A DNA stretch of 64,000 nt from JAQVYB01 sp964490935 (GTDB lineage Bacteria > Verrucomicrobiota > Kiritimatiellia > RZYC01), in assembly GCA_964490935.1 (NCBI GenBank), contig CAZBEO010000005.1, forward strand, positions 1 through 64,000, written 5' to 3'. The notes under the pieces are model-generated. The model did not search any database and was not told the DNA's origin. It saw nothing but the letters and a program-made list of their open reading frames with translations. A program made the translations under genes and the position numbers. Each line of letters starts with the position of its first letter. Positions within the stretch are counted from its first letter, which is position 1. Of the stretch, positions 15,140 through 24,870 are shown in pieces.

Positions 15140-17082
15140 CCAGAGGTACTCCCACGTTTTTGCAACAGCAGGCTGGTGACCATCCCCCCCAAACCACAGC
15201 GAGATGACACCAAGCACAAGCCCTGACGACGTAGCATTTCGATGAGAGCCGGACGATCTGGAAAGTGCCGTAAACTGGCAGCAATGTATCCGTAGACCCT
15301 GGCATCACGATGAAGTATTAACCCCCAGAGCCCACCCCAAAACCACAGCAGCACGTATTGCAACCAAAAAATCATATCCCTGTGACTCCGCGAAAAATCA
15401 AGCACGGCAAAATAGCCATTTGGCTTTAACACCCGAGCTGCCTCACAAATAGCCTGTTCAAGATCAGGCGCATTACGCAGTGCATAGCCAGCCGTGACAA
15501 TGTCGCAACTGGCCCTCTTTATACCAGTATGAAGTAAATCTGCTTTCCGAAAGCATACATTCGGTTGTTTGATACAGCAGGCTGCTTCCTGTAACATTTC
15601 GGGTGATTGATCAATCCCGGTTACGATCGCTGATGGGTATTTCTGAAGGAGGCGAGCAATCAGATCTCCATTCCCGCAGGCCAAATCTGCACAAACCGGG
15701 CCGTCTAAAGCTGGCAGATCGGCAATGAGCTTGCGTTTCCAGACCGTATCGCGACCCAATGAAAGCAACTTGGTGACCATCGCATATTTTGGCGCGACAA
15801 CAGCAAAGATCGCTCTATTCACCAACCGCTTGTTTTCTGATGAATCAAAAGCTGTTTTAAGCTGTATGGCTGAATGGGCTGAATGCTTAACGCGCGGGTC
15901 ACGCTGACCAGGTAAATTAACCATAGAAAAAACCTGCGCCAGCCAGCGTTGCGTGACGGAGTGGCTAAGTACATACCGCACCAGAACACTTCGTACACAC
16001 CCCCGCAGACCAGTGCGAGTTCCTACCCACATACCCAGAGCAGCTCTTTTGGCAGCGATACTGAACGCTCTTTTACGTTCCTTGCTGTAGCGCGACAATC
16101 CCAGTTCAAATGATTGCCCGTGCCGCAATGCTCCTGCCAACACGGAAGCCAGGTATGCGGCATCTGCAAATCCGGTATTCATACCTTGACCACCGATGGG
16201 GCTCATCATATGGGCCGCATCCCCACACAATGAGACGCGACCACGACCATAGCACTGACATAGTCGCCGGGCCGGTCTGAAGGTACTGATCCAACGACAG
16301 TCTGTTTGCTTCAAATCAAACCCAGCCAATGCCTTGACGCGCTCCACAAGAAATGTTTGCTTATCGTCAACGGTGGCAGGCATCATGGTGATCCAGCGAC
16401 GTCGACCTTCTGGTAACGGGAAGGATTCTACCGAGCCAGCAACTGTAAAATACAGACGCGCTTCCTCACCCAGGCCCGTATGATCGTCAAATTCTCCCAT
16501 CACAAAAGTCTCACGATATTCAGTACGTTTTTGTGAGAAGGCCAAACCATCCCGCACCTGGCTTTCAACCCCGTCACACCCTACTACATAGTGCGTTGTC
16601 AGTTGCTTGTTTTTGCTGGTTTGACCGTGGTGTAACTGCACCTCAACACCCTCGCTCATTTCCCGACAAGATTGGAAGCGGAACCCTTCATAGACTGTTA
16701 TGCTATCGTTTTCGGAAACACATTCTTTCAGATAAGCCATTGTCTTACGTTGTGGAATAGCCAATATGTATTTGAATTCCGAGCCGATCGAGTCAAACGA
16801 AAGACGCCCTAGGCAACGCTCTTTATCGAATACCGAAACATCTCCGATCCGAATCCCATTGTGGACGAAGCAATCCGCCAACCCCAGCTCTGACAGCAAT
16901 TCCAGAGAAGGTGGCGTCACACCGATGGCCATAGAATATGGTGGCAATGCCGTACGTTGCTCAACAAGAGCCGTAGTGATATGTTCACGGGCCAGCAAAT
17001 TAGCCAACATTAATCCTACGGGTCCGGCGCCAACAATGATGACTTCATAATCCTGTGAATTTTTAGAAATATCCTGATCCAT
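15136..17082 (-). CDS. Fusion of FAD-dependent monooxygenase and UbiE-type methyltransferase
   Basis: The 648-residue protein joins two enzymes. Residues 1 to about 390 are a class A flavoprotein hydroxylase: the Rossmann motif VIIVGAGPVGLMLANLLA at residue 14, the middle VVGCDGVESQVRDGL and the second FAD motif CGDAAHMMSPIGGQGMNTG near 290. Residues from about 420 are a UbiE/Coq5-like methyltransferase with VCADLACGNGDLIARLL and the post-motif LRNAPDLEQAICEAARVLKP. Such a pair would hydroxylate and then methylate an aromatic ring, as in phenolic-lipid and quinone pathways. The gene follows the polyketide synthase by six bases. In other organisms I know these as separate genes. Confidence 0.88.
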   Translation of the reverse strand: MDQDISKNSQDYEVIIVGAGPVGLMLANLLAREHITTALVEQRTALPPYSMAIGVTPPSLELLSELGLADCFVHNGIRIGDVSVFDKERCLGRLSFDSIGSEFKYILAIPQRKTMAYLKECVSENDSITVYEGFRFQSCREMSEGVEVQLHHGQTSKNKQLTTHYVVGCDGVESQVRDGLAFSQKRTEYRETFVMGEFDDHTGLGEEARLYFTVAGSVESFPLPEGRRRWITMMPATVDDKQTFLVERVKALAGFDLKQTDCRWISTFRPARRLCQCYGRGRVSLCGDAAHMMSPIGGQGMNTGFADAAYLASVLAGALRHGQSFELGLSRYSKERKRAFSIAAKRAALGMWVGTRTGLRGCVRSVLVRYVLSHSVTQRWLAQVFSMVNLPGQRDPRVKHSAHSAIQLKTAFDSSENKRLVNRAIFAVVAPKYAMVTKLLSLGRDTVWKRKLIADLPALDGPVCADLACGNGDLIARLLQKYPSAIVTGIDQSPEMLQEAACCIKQPNVCFRKADLLHTGIKRASCDIVTAGYALRNAPDLEQAICEAARVLKPNGYFAVLDFSRSHRDMIFWLQYVLLWFWGGLWGLILHRDARVYGYIAASLRHFPDRPALIEMLRRQGLCLVSSRCGLGGMVTSLLLQKRGSTSG

Positions 17083-17088
17083 TTTGTG

Positions 17089-18150
17089 TTATGCAAATCG
17101 TATTAAACAGGCAAATGCGGTAAATCCAGCGCCAAATGAAAGTAACAAACCCATTGCTCCAGCTTCAGGCTGTTGTGTCTGAATTTCTTCCATGAGCACA
17201 AAGAGCACGCTGGGCGAGGATATATTGCCATATTGTTCGAAAACCTGATAAGAAGAGTGCAGGTCATCCATCGACAAATCAAGCTGACGTCGCACCTGAT
17301 CCAACACAGAAGTGCCTCCTGCATGTACGGCCCAGTGCGCAATATCCTCCTGTACTAACCCCTGTCGGCTCAAAATTCTTTCCGCCGCTCTCTGGGCCAG
17401 GCGGGCGCCAACCACGGGTACTTTGACACTCAGCTGATTGCGCAAGCGACCATCCTGTTGACGATAGCGCAATAGCTCCCGCGCTGAAGGATCAATAACC
17501 GTTTCAAAATCCAGCACCTCTATCTCTCCCCTGGCAGGTTGGTCTGTCTCTTGCAGCACGACGGCGGCAGCACCATCTCCAAAAATAGCATTACTCACGG
17601 TTAGAGCTGGATCATCATCCATGAAGATCGTGGCAGAACAAATCTCTATCGCAACGCTCATCACTGGATGCCCGAGTCCAGAACGTATTAACCCTACAGC
17701 TGAGCGTAGATTTGGAATTGCCCCCCCGCATCCCATACCCATAACATCCAAAACATGAACATGATCGTTTAACTTCAAATCTTCACAGAGATATGAACTC
17801 AAGCCGGGACATAGATAACCGGTGCAACTATTCACCACCAATCCTCTTATGTCTTCTGGTTTAACACCAGCACTTTTCATAGCCTGACAGGCTGCCTGTG
17901 CCGCAATCTGACGCCCATGCTTCAGGTAACGTTCATTCAGAGCATCAGGATCCGCTATCAGTGCCTCTTCTCGAACATCCATGCCAAAATATCGGCCTTT
18001 AATGGGCCCATCGATCATTATTCGTTCGTACAGATTTTGCTGGCCTACAGACATTTTTGAATGCTCTGATAAAAAATTATAGGCATCATGTTGAGTCTGG
18101 TAAAGCGGTGGGACTGCTTTTGCCAGAGAAGAAATGGTAATACAAGACAT
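17089..18150 (-). CDS. Type III polyketide synthase (chalcone synthase family)
   Basis: The 353-residue protein has the thiolase fold of the chalcone/stilbene synthase family. The catalytic triad is visible: Cys in MGMGCGGAIPNL near residue 145, His in AVHAGGTSVLDQV near residue 285 and Asn in QYGNISSPSVLFVL near residue 318. Such enzymes extend an acyl-CoA with malonyl units and cyclise the chain into a resorcinol or pyrone. I placed the start at 18150, where GGGGGA precedes it and the upstream stop overlaps as TGATG; an in-frame ATG at 18180 is possible. With the downstream hydroxylase and methyltransferases it resembles the srs-type phenolic lipid operon. Confidence 0.9.
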   Translation of the reverse strand: MSCITISSLAKAVPPLYQTQHDAYNFLSEHSKMSVGQQNLYERIMIDGPIKGRYFGMDVREEALIADPDALNERYLKHGRQIAAQAACQAMKSAGVKPEDIRGLVVNSCTGYLCPGLSSYLCEDLKLNDHVHVLDVMGMGCGGAIPNLRSAVGLIRSGLGHPVMSVAIEICSATIFMDDDPALTVSNAIFGDGAAAVVLQETDQPARGEIEVLDFETVIDPSARELLRYRQQDGRLRNQLSVKVPVVGARLAQRAAERILSRQGLVQEDIAHWAVHAGGTSVLDQVRRQLDLSMDDLHSSYQVFEQYGNISSPSVLFVLMEEIQTQQPEAGAMGLLLSFGAGFTAFACLIRFA

Positions 18151-18617
18151 CAGGTATCCCCCTTCTTTTTTCGGGTCCATTTTACTGTTCGTCCAAGCAT
18201 ACCCCAGCGATCCAGTGAGCCACGCAGTATCAGCGTGTCTCCATCGAGGGTAATGCTTGCATGATATGTCCGCCCATTTTCTGGGTCATAGATACGTCCC
18301 TTTTCCCACTCGCCAGCCTCATCGCGATGAAACCCCCAAATAATTAGTATGCCCGTCAAGGGCCGGGAACGCAACGATGGATCCGGATTGTCGCGGTCAG
18401 TCTTCAGCTCACCAGATTCGGTGCGAGGCTCTTTAAGAGCATGGATATATCCGCATAGCTCGCCCTCTTTTTCCGACAATAAAACAGTTGAACGACCACC
18501 CGCAGTGATCCAGTACCCTGTGACCTCGGCCCCCTCAATGCTTGCCGCCAAAACCAAGCCGGTAGCACATATGACACCTAGGTAGCACCCCACCAAAAAC
18601 GGTCTATCAGTTTTCAT
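18150..18617 (-). CDS. Exported DUF2147-family protein
   Basis: The 155-residue protein begins with a signal peptide (residues 1 to about 30) and has the DUF2147 signatures: GYWITAGGRSTVLL, the DRDNPDPSLRSRPLTG segment, WEKGRIYDPENGRTYHA and WGMLGRTVKWTR. The family is periplasmic or secreted and of unknown function. It is the first gene of the polyketide operon, and its stop overlaps the start of the synthase by one base, so it is co-translated. A link to the exported lipid product is suggested only by that coupling. Confidence 0.85.
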   Translation of the reverse strand: MKTDRPFLVGCYLGVICATGLVLAASIEGAEVTGYWITAGGRSTVLLSEKEGELCGYIHALKEPRTESGELKTDRDNPDPSLRSRPLTGILIIWGFHRDEAGEWEKGRIYDPENGRTYHASITLDGDTLILRGSLDRWGMLGRTVKWTRKKKGDT

Positions 18618-18803
18618 AACCTGATAAGAAATCGTTTCCTCCCCCCTGTGGCAAAAAGCATGTTGAATGGTCTCTTTGTATGTTCATGTGGGGAATTGTG
18701 TTTGCGGGGAAGGCGGTAGTCAAATGTAAAATGGCACTGCATTGTCTTTTTCCCCGATAAGAACGTCCTTTTTTTTACAGACCACTTCTTCGCCGGCTAT
18801 CCG

Positions 18804-19637
18804 TTACATCCGGATGCGTTCGCTCAGAAGTAAGATGTCCTTGAGCTGGATCTCGTTTTTGGCGGCAGCCCATCGTTCTTCGAATTCCGCATGCTGGACG
18901 ATATGACCGATCGCCGCCAGCGCCTTGAGGTGCATGTTCCGCATGTCGCGGCTGCCCACAATGACAAAGAATGCCTTCACAGAGGTCCCCGGCTCAAATT
19001 CGATCCCCTCCCGGCTACGGATCAGCAAAATCCGAAACTGCTTCTCCCCTTCAATCAGAATATGCGGGATCGCCACAAAGGGCGTCACCACACAGCTTCC
19101 CTGACGCTCCCGCTCGACCAACTGATTCCTGATTTCTTCTTCCGTTAACGGAAGCGTCTTTTCCAGCTGGCGGCTCCCGATGTCCAGCAGCTCTTTTTTC
19201 TGTGCGCCCGGAGGCAGATCGATCGCCTCGGCTTTCTTCAGAATTTCATCGAACGCATCGTGCACCATTTCATCGCGATGATAGATATTCTCATAGTGCT
19301 CCTTCTCCAAGGCATCCTGGGTCAGGGTTTTCTTGAACAGCGGCTCCAGCATGTGCAGCAGGGCATATTCAATGCTGGAATGTTTTCGCCCGTAAAAGAA
19401 ATACATGCCAAGGGCTAGCAGGAGGAGTCCCACACTGATTTCTATCGACTCCAGCCCCATGTCCGCAATCAGAAAAATGAAGCACCCCATGCCAAACAGC
19501 GGAAGCCAGGGATACAGTGGCGCACGAAAGGTCGGCCGGTAGTTGGTTAGATTGCTTTTCCGTAGCACCAGCACCGCCACAGCCGAGAGAATCACGCCAT
19601 ATATACCCACCGGGACGTCATCATTACAACGCGCCAC
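18804..19637 (-). pseudogene. Amino acid/polyamine permease with C-terminal PTS EIIA domain, 5'-truncated
   Basis: The remaining 277 residues hold only the last three or so membrane helices of an APC-type permease (VILSAVAVLVLRKSN, PLYPWLPLFGMGCFIFLIAD) followed by a cytoplasmic helical linker and an EIIA/PtsN-like domain with VTPFVAIPHILI, where the His matches the phosphorylated position. Intact relatives carry about ten more helices at the front. The protein sequence becomes unrelated near 19620-19637, where the divergent LamG gene also begins without its front. The C-terminal part could still be expressed, but transport is unlikely. Confidence 0.7.
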
Positions 19638-19655
19638 GCTGGTGAATCAGACGGA

Positions 19656-21674
19656 ATGTCGCTGTGTGTTGGAGCCAGTGAATACACAGGACTTGCTAAC
19701 ACAGCACTGGATGATGATAACTATATACGCTTTGCATGGGGCAAAACGTTCATCAATACGAATGAATGGACGTTCCTTGCCTCGGTCAAGGATGGAGACA
19801 AGTATCATATCTATGTTAATGGAATTCTTGAGGGCAGTCTCTCCGACAATCATCCTCTTGATGGTTCATCGCACAACATGCACTTCATGCACCACGGAGC
19901 GTGGGGCACCTTTTGCCACGGAATACTCGATGAGGTGCGCATCTATGATCGGGCCTTAACATCCAACGAGGTAACGCAGCTATACCAAGGCAGCCAATAT
20001 GCCTCCGTTCTGCATGAACCCGGAAGCTATTTTATCTCCAACGTTTTGGGTGGTATAAACTACACTCTTTCCGCCTTTATGGATTGCGATGGCAACGGGG
20101 TGCTGGATGATGGCGAGCCGAGAGGTGAGTATGAATACAATCCACTCTCCCTGACCATCAATGCCACAGACATTGATATTACGCTTTCCGTGCCTGCGAC
20201 GAGCTGGACGATGCGGGCGACACATGCGCTGGCAGAATACGACAGCCCCGGCACCAACACAGTGGAATGTGAAGTATACTTCCCGACCAACCAGAGTCTA
20301 CTTGGACTGGGCTGGACGGCAGGGTTGCCGGAAGGCTGCGCGTTGGTGTCTGCGACGGGTGACGGAGGTGCATTAGCAAACCCGGAGACCGGTGAAATCC
20401 TGTTTTCGCCTCCTAAACTAACCAACAATCCAATCCGGTTTACCTACGATGTGGGCGTACCGGAAGGTCAGAGTGGGCCGAAGTCCATTCAGGGAACCGT
20501 GTTCTACACCTTGAGCGGCACGGAAACAAATGATGTACGGATGGCGGAGCCAAATCCGCTGATTGTAAATCCGGCAAGTCCGTACCACAGCTCCGACTTC
20601 CAAGACCCGATGTGGGTGATCGACATGCAGGAATGCAACCGTACGTTGTCCTATTGGCGCAACGGTGGCTATGGCGTCCGCCCTGGAACCGTGGATGGCT
20701 ATGCGCCCGATGAATCGTCGCAAACAGGCCACCGTCATAAGGCAGACTACCAGGAGCCGTTCTGGAGGCTGGATGGCGAGGAGGCCTTAAGAGTAATTGG
20801 CTACTGGATGGTGGGCGGCTACCACACCGAGCCCGATGGCGAGGATGGTTATGCGCCGGGTTATCCGTCTGGAGGCAGTCTGGGGGTTATGGATGCGGGC
20901 GACATTTCCATCGCGCAAGTGGTTCCCTCCACCTATCAGCCTGGCCAAATCGTAGCCATGCACAGCTCCTTGAGTTACTCCAACGACATCGTCGCACTGC
21001 TGTGGAAGCCAATGATGCCCCCAGGCTGGAAAATACTCTCCGCATCGGCCAACGGCGGCGATCCTGAAGTGGTCAACAACGAAATCCTGTTCACGTCCAA
21101 GCTGCCGCCCAGTCCGTTGGAAATCACCTACGTGTGTGAAATCCCGGAGGGCATGACAGGCGATGCGTTGCTGCAATCCGATGTTCGGGTCGTCCGCATG
21201 GGTTCGGCCAATCCGCAAAGCCTCTTAGGCCAACTGGCCCCCGCCATGATGCAACTCGATACCGATGGCGACGGCCTCCCCGACTGGGTCGAGACCGGCA
21301 CAGGCGTATACCGTAGCCCGACCGACACCGGCACCGATCCTTACAAGGCCGACACCGACGGCGATGGGACCTTGGATGGCGATGAAGTGCTCGCCGGAAC
21401 CGACCCAAATGGAACCGGCTCCACCTTCAAGATCATGAGCATATCCACCTTCAGCGGCGATTCCATCTTTGCCACGGACTCGACCGCTTATCGCTTCCTG
21501 ATCAAATGGAACAGTGTAGATGGAAAAACCTATTACATCTTGCGATCAACGAACCTGCTGGACGGTTTCGCAGTGCTTCGTTCCAACATACTGGCCACCC
21601 CACCGGTGAACAGTTACATCGACAACACCGCCCCGGAAGACGCCGCAGCTTATTCCATTGGCGTGGAACAATAA
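19656..21674 (+). CDS. Secreted LamG-like/type 3 repeat protein, 5'-truncated
   Basis: The frame is open upstream of the first ATG at 19656 with protein-like sequence, and there is no signal peptide, so the front is missing at the 19.6 kb breakpoint. Residues 1-110 look like the second half of a LamG jelly-roll (EWTFLASVKDGDKYHIYVNG, GILDEVRIYDRALTSNEV). Two similar segments follow near residues 310 and 365, ending WRNGGYGVRP and WMVGGYHTEP, which resemble a repeat seen in secreted PVC-type proteins. Calcium-binding thrombospondin type 3-like motifs (DTDGDGLPDWVE, DTDGDGTLDGDE) lie near residues 535 and 570. It may be a carbohydrate-binding surface protein; expression is doubtful. Confidence 0.7.
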   Translation: MSLCVGASEYTGLANTALDDDNYIRFAWGKTFINTNEWTFLASVKDGDKYHIYVNGILEGSLSDNHPLDGSSHNMHFMHHGAWGTFCHGILDEVRIYDRALTSNEVTQLYQGSQYASVLHEPGSYFISNVLGGINYTLSAFMDCDGNGVLDDGEPRGEYEYNPLSLTINATDIDITLSVPATSWTMRATHALAEYDSPGTNTVECEVYFPTNQSLLGLGWTAGLPEGCALVSATGDGGALANPETGEILFSPPKLTNNPIRFTYDVGVPEGQSGPKSIQGTVFYTLSGTETNDVRMAEPNPLIVNPASPYHSSDFQDPMWVIDMQECNRTLSYWRNGGYGVRPGTVDGYAPDESSQTGHRHKADYQEPFWRLDGEEALRVIGYWMVGGYHTEPDGEDGYAPGYPSGGSLGVMDAGDISIAQVVPSTYQPGQIVAMHSSLSYSNDIVALLWKPMMPPGWKILSASANGGDPEVVNNEILFTSKLPPSPLEITYVCEIPEGMTGDALLQSDVRVVRMGSANPQSLLGQLAPAMMQLDTDGDGLPDWVETGTGVYRSPTDTGTDPYKADTDGDGTLDGDEVLAGTDPNGTGSTFKIMSISTFSGDSIFATDSTAYRFLIKWNSVDGKTYYILRSTNLLDGFAVLRSNILATPPVNSYIDNTAPEDAAAYSIGVEQ

Positions 21675-21801
21675 TCATAGAAGAACGTGGGTCGGATACC
21701 CTGTGGCCTCCTATTGTTAGACGGCGCGAGACTCGTGCGCCCGGTCGTCGACACGCTCAGCCGAATGGGGGGAAAAAACGAGTGTTGATTTTCCGGTAAA
21801 C

Positions 21802-23130
21802 TCATGCCCCTTTTTCGCCGATTTGCCCTGCGCCCTCCAGGAACCAACAGAAAGCCGAAACAACGGCCACCCGCGGGTCCGGCGACTTCACGTTTCCCGA
21901 ATCGAAGCAAATCACGGCCCCCCGCTCAGCCAGCCCTTCATCCAGGGCTTCGGTTATGGCGCGGAACTCCCGGTCCGCCGTCTCGGGGCGATCCAGCGAC
22001 CAACAAACCTGTATCAATTCCGGCACTCCCTGTTCTTCACCCGCCAGAAAATCCACCTCGAACCCGCTCTTGGTCACCACATAATCCACGCTCAAGCCTC
22101 GAGATTTCAACTCCATGAATACGGCGTTTTCAAGCATCGCCCCATGATCGCCGGTCATGCCCATGGAATACGCCTGAATCAACCCCGTATCGGCCACATA
22201 CACTTTGCGCGGATTGACCTGTCGCTGTTTTGCGGAGCGCGTGCGCAACTCCACGGGATACAGCAGATAAGCATCGGCCAACTGATTCAAAAACTCATAC
22301 AAGGTGTTTTTTGTGCAGGGTACGCCCATGCTTCGGAGCTGATTGTAAAATTTGTTCACGCTGAAAAGAGCCCCGGGCGATTGAAAGACTTGCCGAATCA
22401 ACGCCCGCAGAGCCGCCACATTGGCCACTTTGTGCCGTTCGATCACATCACGCAGAATGACCACGTCCACATAGCCGCGCAGGATATCCCGCTGAATCGC
22501 CCCGTTATCCGCCCCTTGCACCTCAGGAAACCCCCCGCATGCAAGGTAACCGGATAAGGCATCCGAAAGCACCGCACGATCCCGCGTGCTATACGCCTTT
22601 TTCCCCGACCAAGCGACTTCATGAAAACGAAGATACTCCCCGAAACGCAACGGATATAACTCCGTACTCAGCGCTCGACCGCGCAGCGCCGTGGCAATTT
22701 CACGTCCAAGCATTTTGGCGGAGGAACCAGTCACAAAAAGGCGCGCGCGCCCTTCATCCAGCACTCGCCGAAGAAATAGTTCCCAGCCGGGGATACGCTG
22801 CGGTTCATCCAAAAAAAGGTAATAAGCGCTCTCTGTTGCCTCTGGACAGAGTCGAAAATACACATCCAGCAGCGACTGAAAATGCTCGGCGCTGAAGGGC
22901 AGCAAACGCTCGTCCTCGAAATTCACATATAACATGCGCCGCCGCGAAATCCCGTCCTCTTCCAGCTCGCGCATTTTCTGAAAACAAAGCCAGGTTTTCC
23001 CAACCCGCCGCATCCCCAGAACAACCGATATCTTTCCTTCGTGCTCCCGAACGACCGCCTTGCGGGGCACCCCGTCGGGCCACCCGCGCTCCCAACCATC
23101 CATGATGATCCGCTCTAAAATGTCTTTCAT
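21802..23130 (-). CDS. AAA ATPase with C-terminal DUF4143
   Basis: The 442-residue protein has a Walker A (VVLGMRRVGKTW, near residue 37), Walker B as YYLFLDEPQ near residue 107 and a sensor-like LFVTGSSA. The C-terminal half has the winged-helix and nuclease-like DUF4143 region with KVYVADTGLIQAY and VDYVVTKSGFEVDFLAG. This group is common in archaea and anaerobic bacteria, often in many copies, and is mobile between genomes; its job is not known. It stands alone between a truncated gene and a repeat-rich region, consistent with acquisition by transfer. Confidence 0.88.
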   Translation of the reverse strand: MKDILERIIMDGWERGWPDGVPRKAVVREHEGKISVVLGMRRVGKTWLCFQKMRELEEDGISRRRMLYVNFEDERLLPFSAEHFQSLLDVYFRLCPEATESAYYLFLDEPQRIPGWELFLRRVLDEGRARLFVTGSSAKMLGREIATALRGRALSTELYPLRFGEYLRFHEVAWSGKKAYSTRDRAVLSDALSGYLACGGFPEVQGADNGAIQRDILRGYVDVVILRDVIERHKVANVAALRALIRQVFQSPGALFSVNKFYNQLRSMGVPCTKNTLYEFLNQLADAYLLYPVELRTRSAKQRQVNPRKVYVADTGLIQAYSMGMTGDHGAMLENAVFMELKSRGLSVDYVVTKSGFEVDFLAGEEQGVPELIQVCWSLDRPETADREFRAITEALDEGLAERGAVICFDSGNVKSPDPRVAVVSAFCWFLEGAGQIGEKGA

Positions 23131-23256
23131 GGGATTTATACTATCTTTCTATTCAGGACAGTTCCAGCATAATCTTTCTTTTTATGAGGGAAGGCCTGTG
23201 CCGCTCCTTTGACCGCTGGCTTCGTCCACATTCCGCGCCACGTCTATTCCATCGCA

Positions 23257-23343
23257 TCACACGATCCCGAGATAGGTCTTAGCCTGGGCCGTTCCCTGTT
23301 CGGCGGATTGTTTCATCCATCGGATTGTAGCTTGTCGGAGCCC
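23257..23343 (-). pseudogene. Remnant of a Sel1-like repeat protein C-terminus
   Basis: In the minus frame ending at 23257 the last residues read ATIRWMKQSAEQGTAQAKTY followed by LGIV. This matches one Sel1-like helical repeat (W-x-x-x-A-x-x-G-x-A-x-A-x-x-x-L-G). Only one repeat is left and no start was found, so it is scored as a fragment. Confidence 0.4.
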
Positions 23344-23401
23344 ACACGTTAGGTCACAATAGTCGTTGCGGTAAAGGGAAACATTCTCTGGGAGAGTGCA
23401 C

Positions 23402-23896
23402 ATGGCGGAAAAAGTGATATGGCGTGTTGAGTTCACTGGAATACGTGCATTGCTGGTCATTGCCCTGCTCCTGCTTTCTCTGACGGGCTACATGCTGTTT
23501 GTATTTATGGCGGCAACCAGCTCCATGGAAGAAATGCGCGATATATTGCGAGTCCGCGTGGTGGCCGAAAAGACAGCTCCCCTCGTTAAGGAAATTCAAT
23601 CGCTGGTCGAAAAGGAAACACTTACCAGTGATGACCGCGAACGCTTGACCACACTCGCTGAATTATCGGGGATTCAGGTCACATCGTTGAACATGCGCGG
23701 CCTATTCCTTGGCGAGATGGTTTTCCGGGTCACCTATCGAACGGGCCACCAAACCGCAACCGAACAAAACGCCTTCTTTATCGCAACCTATCATCCAATG
23801 CTGGGCTGGCGTCTAAGCGAGATCTATTCCTGTCCCGAATTCTTTTGGAATTGGGCTCCTCTGCGCAGAATTCGAACACAAGAACAAAAGGGGTGA
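23402..23896 (+). CDS. Membrane-anchored hypothetical protein, full-length paralogue of the 3116 micro-ORF
   Basis: The 164-residue protein starts MAEKVIWRVEFTGIRALLVI, has one N-terminal membrane helix (residues 14-38) and then a soluble domain with a helix (MEEMRDILRVRVVAEKTAPL) and a beta-rich end (VFRVTYRTGHQTATEQNAFF). No family was recognised. I start at the ATG at 23402, since the same start and 30 upstream bases are conserved at 3086-3116. The conserved upstream part suggests shared expression signals or a recent duplication. Confidence 0.6.
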   Translation: MAEKVIWRVEFTGIRALLVIALLLLSLTGYMLFVFMAATSSMEEMRDILRVRVVAEKTAPLVKEIQSLVEKETLTSDDRERLTTLAELSGIQVTSLNMRGLFLGEMVFRVTYRTGHQTATEQNAFFIATYHPMLGWRLSEIYSCPEFFWNWAPLRRIRTQEQKG

Positions 23897-23954
23897 GTCC
23901 CATAAAACAAGGCTTCAGGTCGAGCCGATTCAAAGAACGTCTATTCTTTATCCC

Positions 23955-24156
23955 ATGGCAGGCAAAAGCGAATGGGATATGCCGGAGCGGTCTACCATGT
24001 GATGTGTCGCGGGGATCGCTAGGAGGCGGTTTTTCTCGATGATAGGGTTTGTTTGTTTTTTCTGAAACATTGGGGGAAGACTGCGGGCGCAATCGTTGGA
24101 TTAAAGAGCGGCATCACGTGGGAACCGCCGTCACTCGGTCTCTTCAGGCTGCGTGA
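23955..24156 (+). pseudogene. Collapsed RAYT (REP-associated tyrosine transposase) gene
   Basis: Reading through one frameshift and one stop gives the family opening MGYAGAVYHVMCRGDR and EAVFLDD, then a jump to the C-terminal RWIKERHHVGTAVTRSLQAA and a stop. The central part with the HUH catalytic motif is absent. The 3' end overlaps the end of the PEP-CTERM relic on the other strand. The element is inactive. Confidence 0.6.
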
Positions 24157-24870
24157 AAAGCGGACGGACCTCTTTCGAAGCATAACGGCTAAAATCGTTT
24201 TTTATCCACACCAGACGGGTGGCATAGAGTAGACAAAACGCCATGCCCGCCAGGGCCATGGTGTGCGGTTCTGGAATCTGTTCCGGCCCGGATGGATCGG
24301 TGTAGATCGATTCGCTCCAACTGGTTGCGACTGTGCTGGTCGGTGAGAAGGAACCCCCGATATGGTGGTGATATTGTTATGATCCGTCGCGTTGGCGATC
24401 GACCCAACCTGGAGGGACCATGTCTGATTGGTACTCAGACCAGTACCACTTTTAGTCAGCAGATAATTCCAGGAAATGGCATAATCGATGAACGTTGTAT
24501 CACCAAAATTCAGGGTGGACTGCCCATCCACCAGCCTGACATAGCCATCCCCGCCCGAGGTCGCAAAATCCGGGGGAGCAATTTTTTTCGCCGAATTGCC
24601 ATCCACATCATCAAATTTGGTTTGATTCCATGCAGCGCCCCCGGTGTCCAATTGAGTCATCTCCAATCCGTGCTCGCCCGCCTTTGTTTCCTCGCCCTTG
24701 GAATCCCACATGAAGGCAAAATCCGGCTTCCCCGGAGTGCCGACACCGGACTGGTCAATCAGAATGCCGACCGTATCGCGATACGTGTCTGCCGCGACCG
24801 CCGCAATATCCATTCGAACCCGGAAGTAGATATAGTCGTGATTCATCGAGTAATAAAACCCCGGATTGTT
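24131..24870 (-). pseudogene. PEP-CTERM protein, frameshifted and 5'-truncated
   Basis: From about 24870 the minus strand reads NNPGFYYSMNHDYIYFRVRM and continues as a beta-rich exported-type protein with DFAFMWDSKGEE and FIDYAISWNYL. Near 24355 one base is missing; after correcting for it the frame continues to a PEP-CTERM signal (IPEPHTMALAGMAFCLLYA) and stops at 24131. No start codon or signal peptide exists, because the 5' side runs straight into transposase sequence at about 24871. It is therefore a dead fragment flanked by RAYT remnants on both sides. Confidence 0.65.

Noticed and set aside
18804..19637. Intact stand-alone PTS EIIA protein
   Set aside because: The N-terminal membrane helices match the end of an APC permease and are cut off abruptly, so this is a truncated permease and not an independent EIIA gene.
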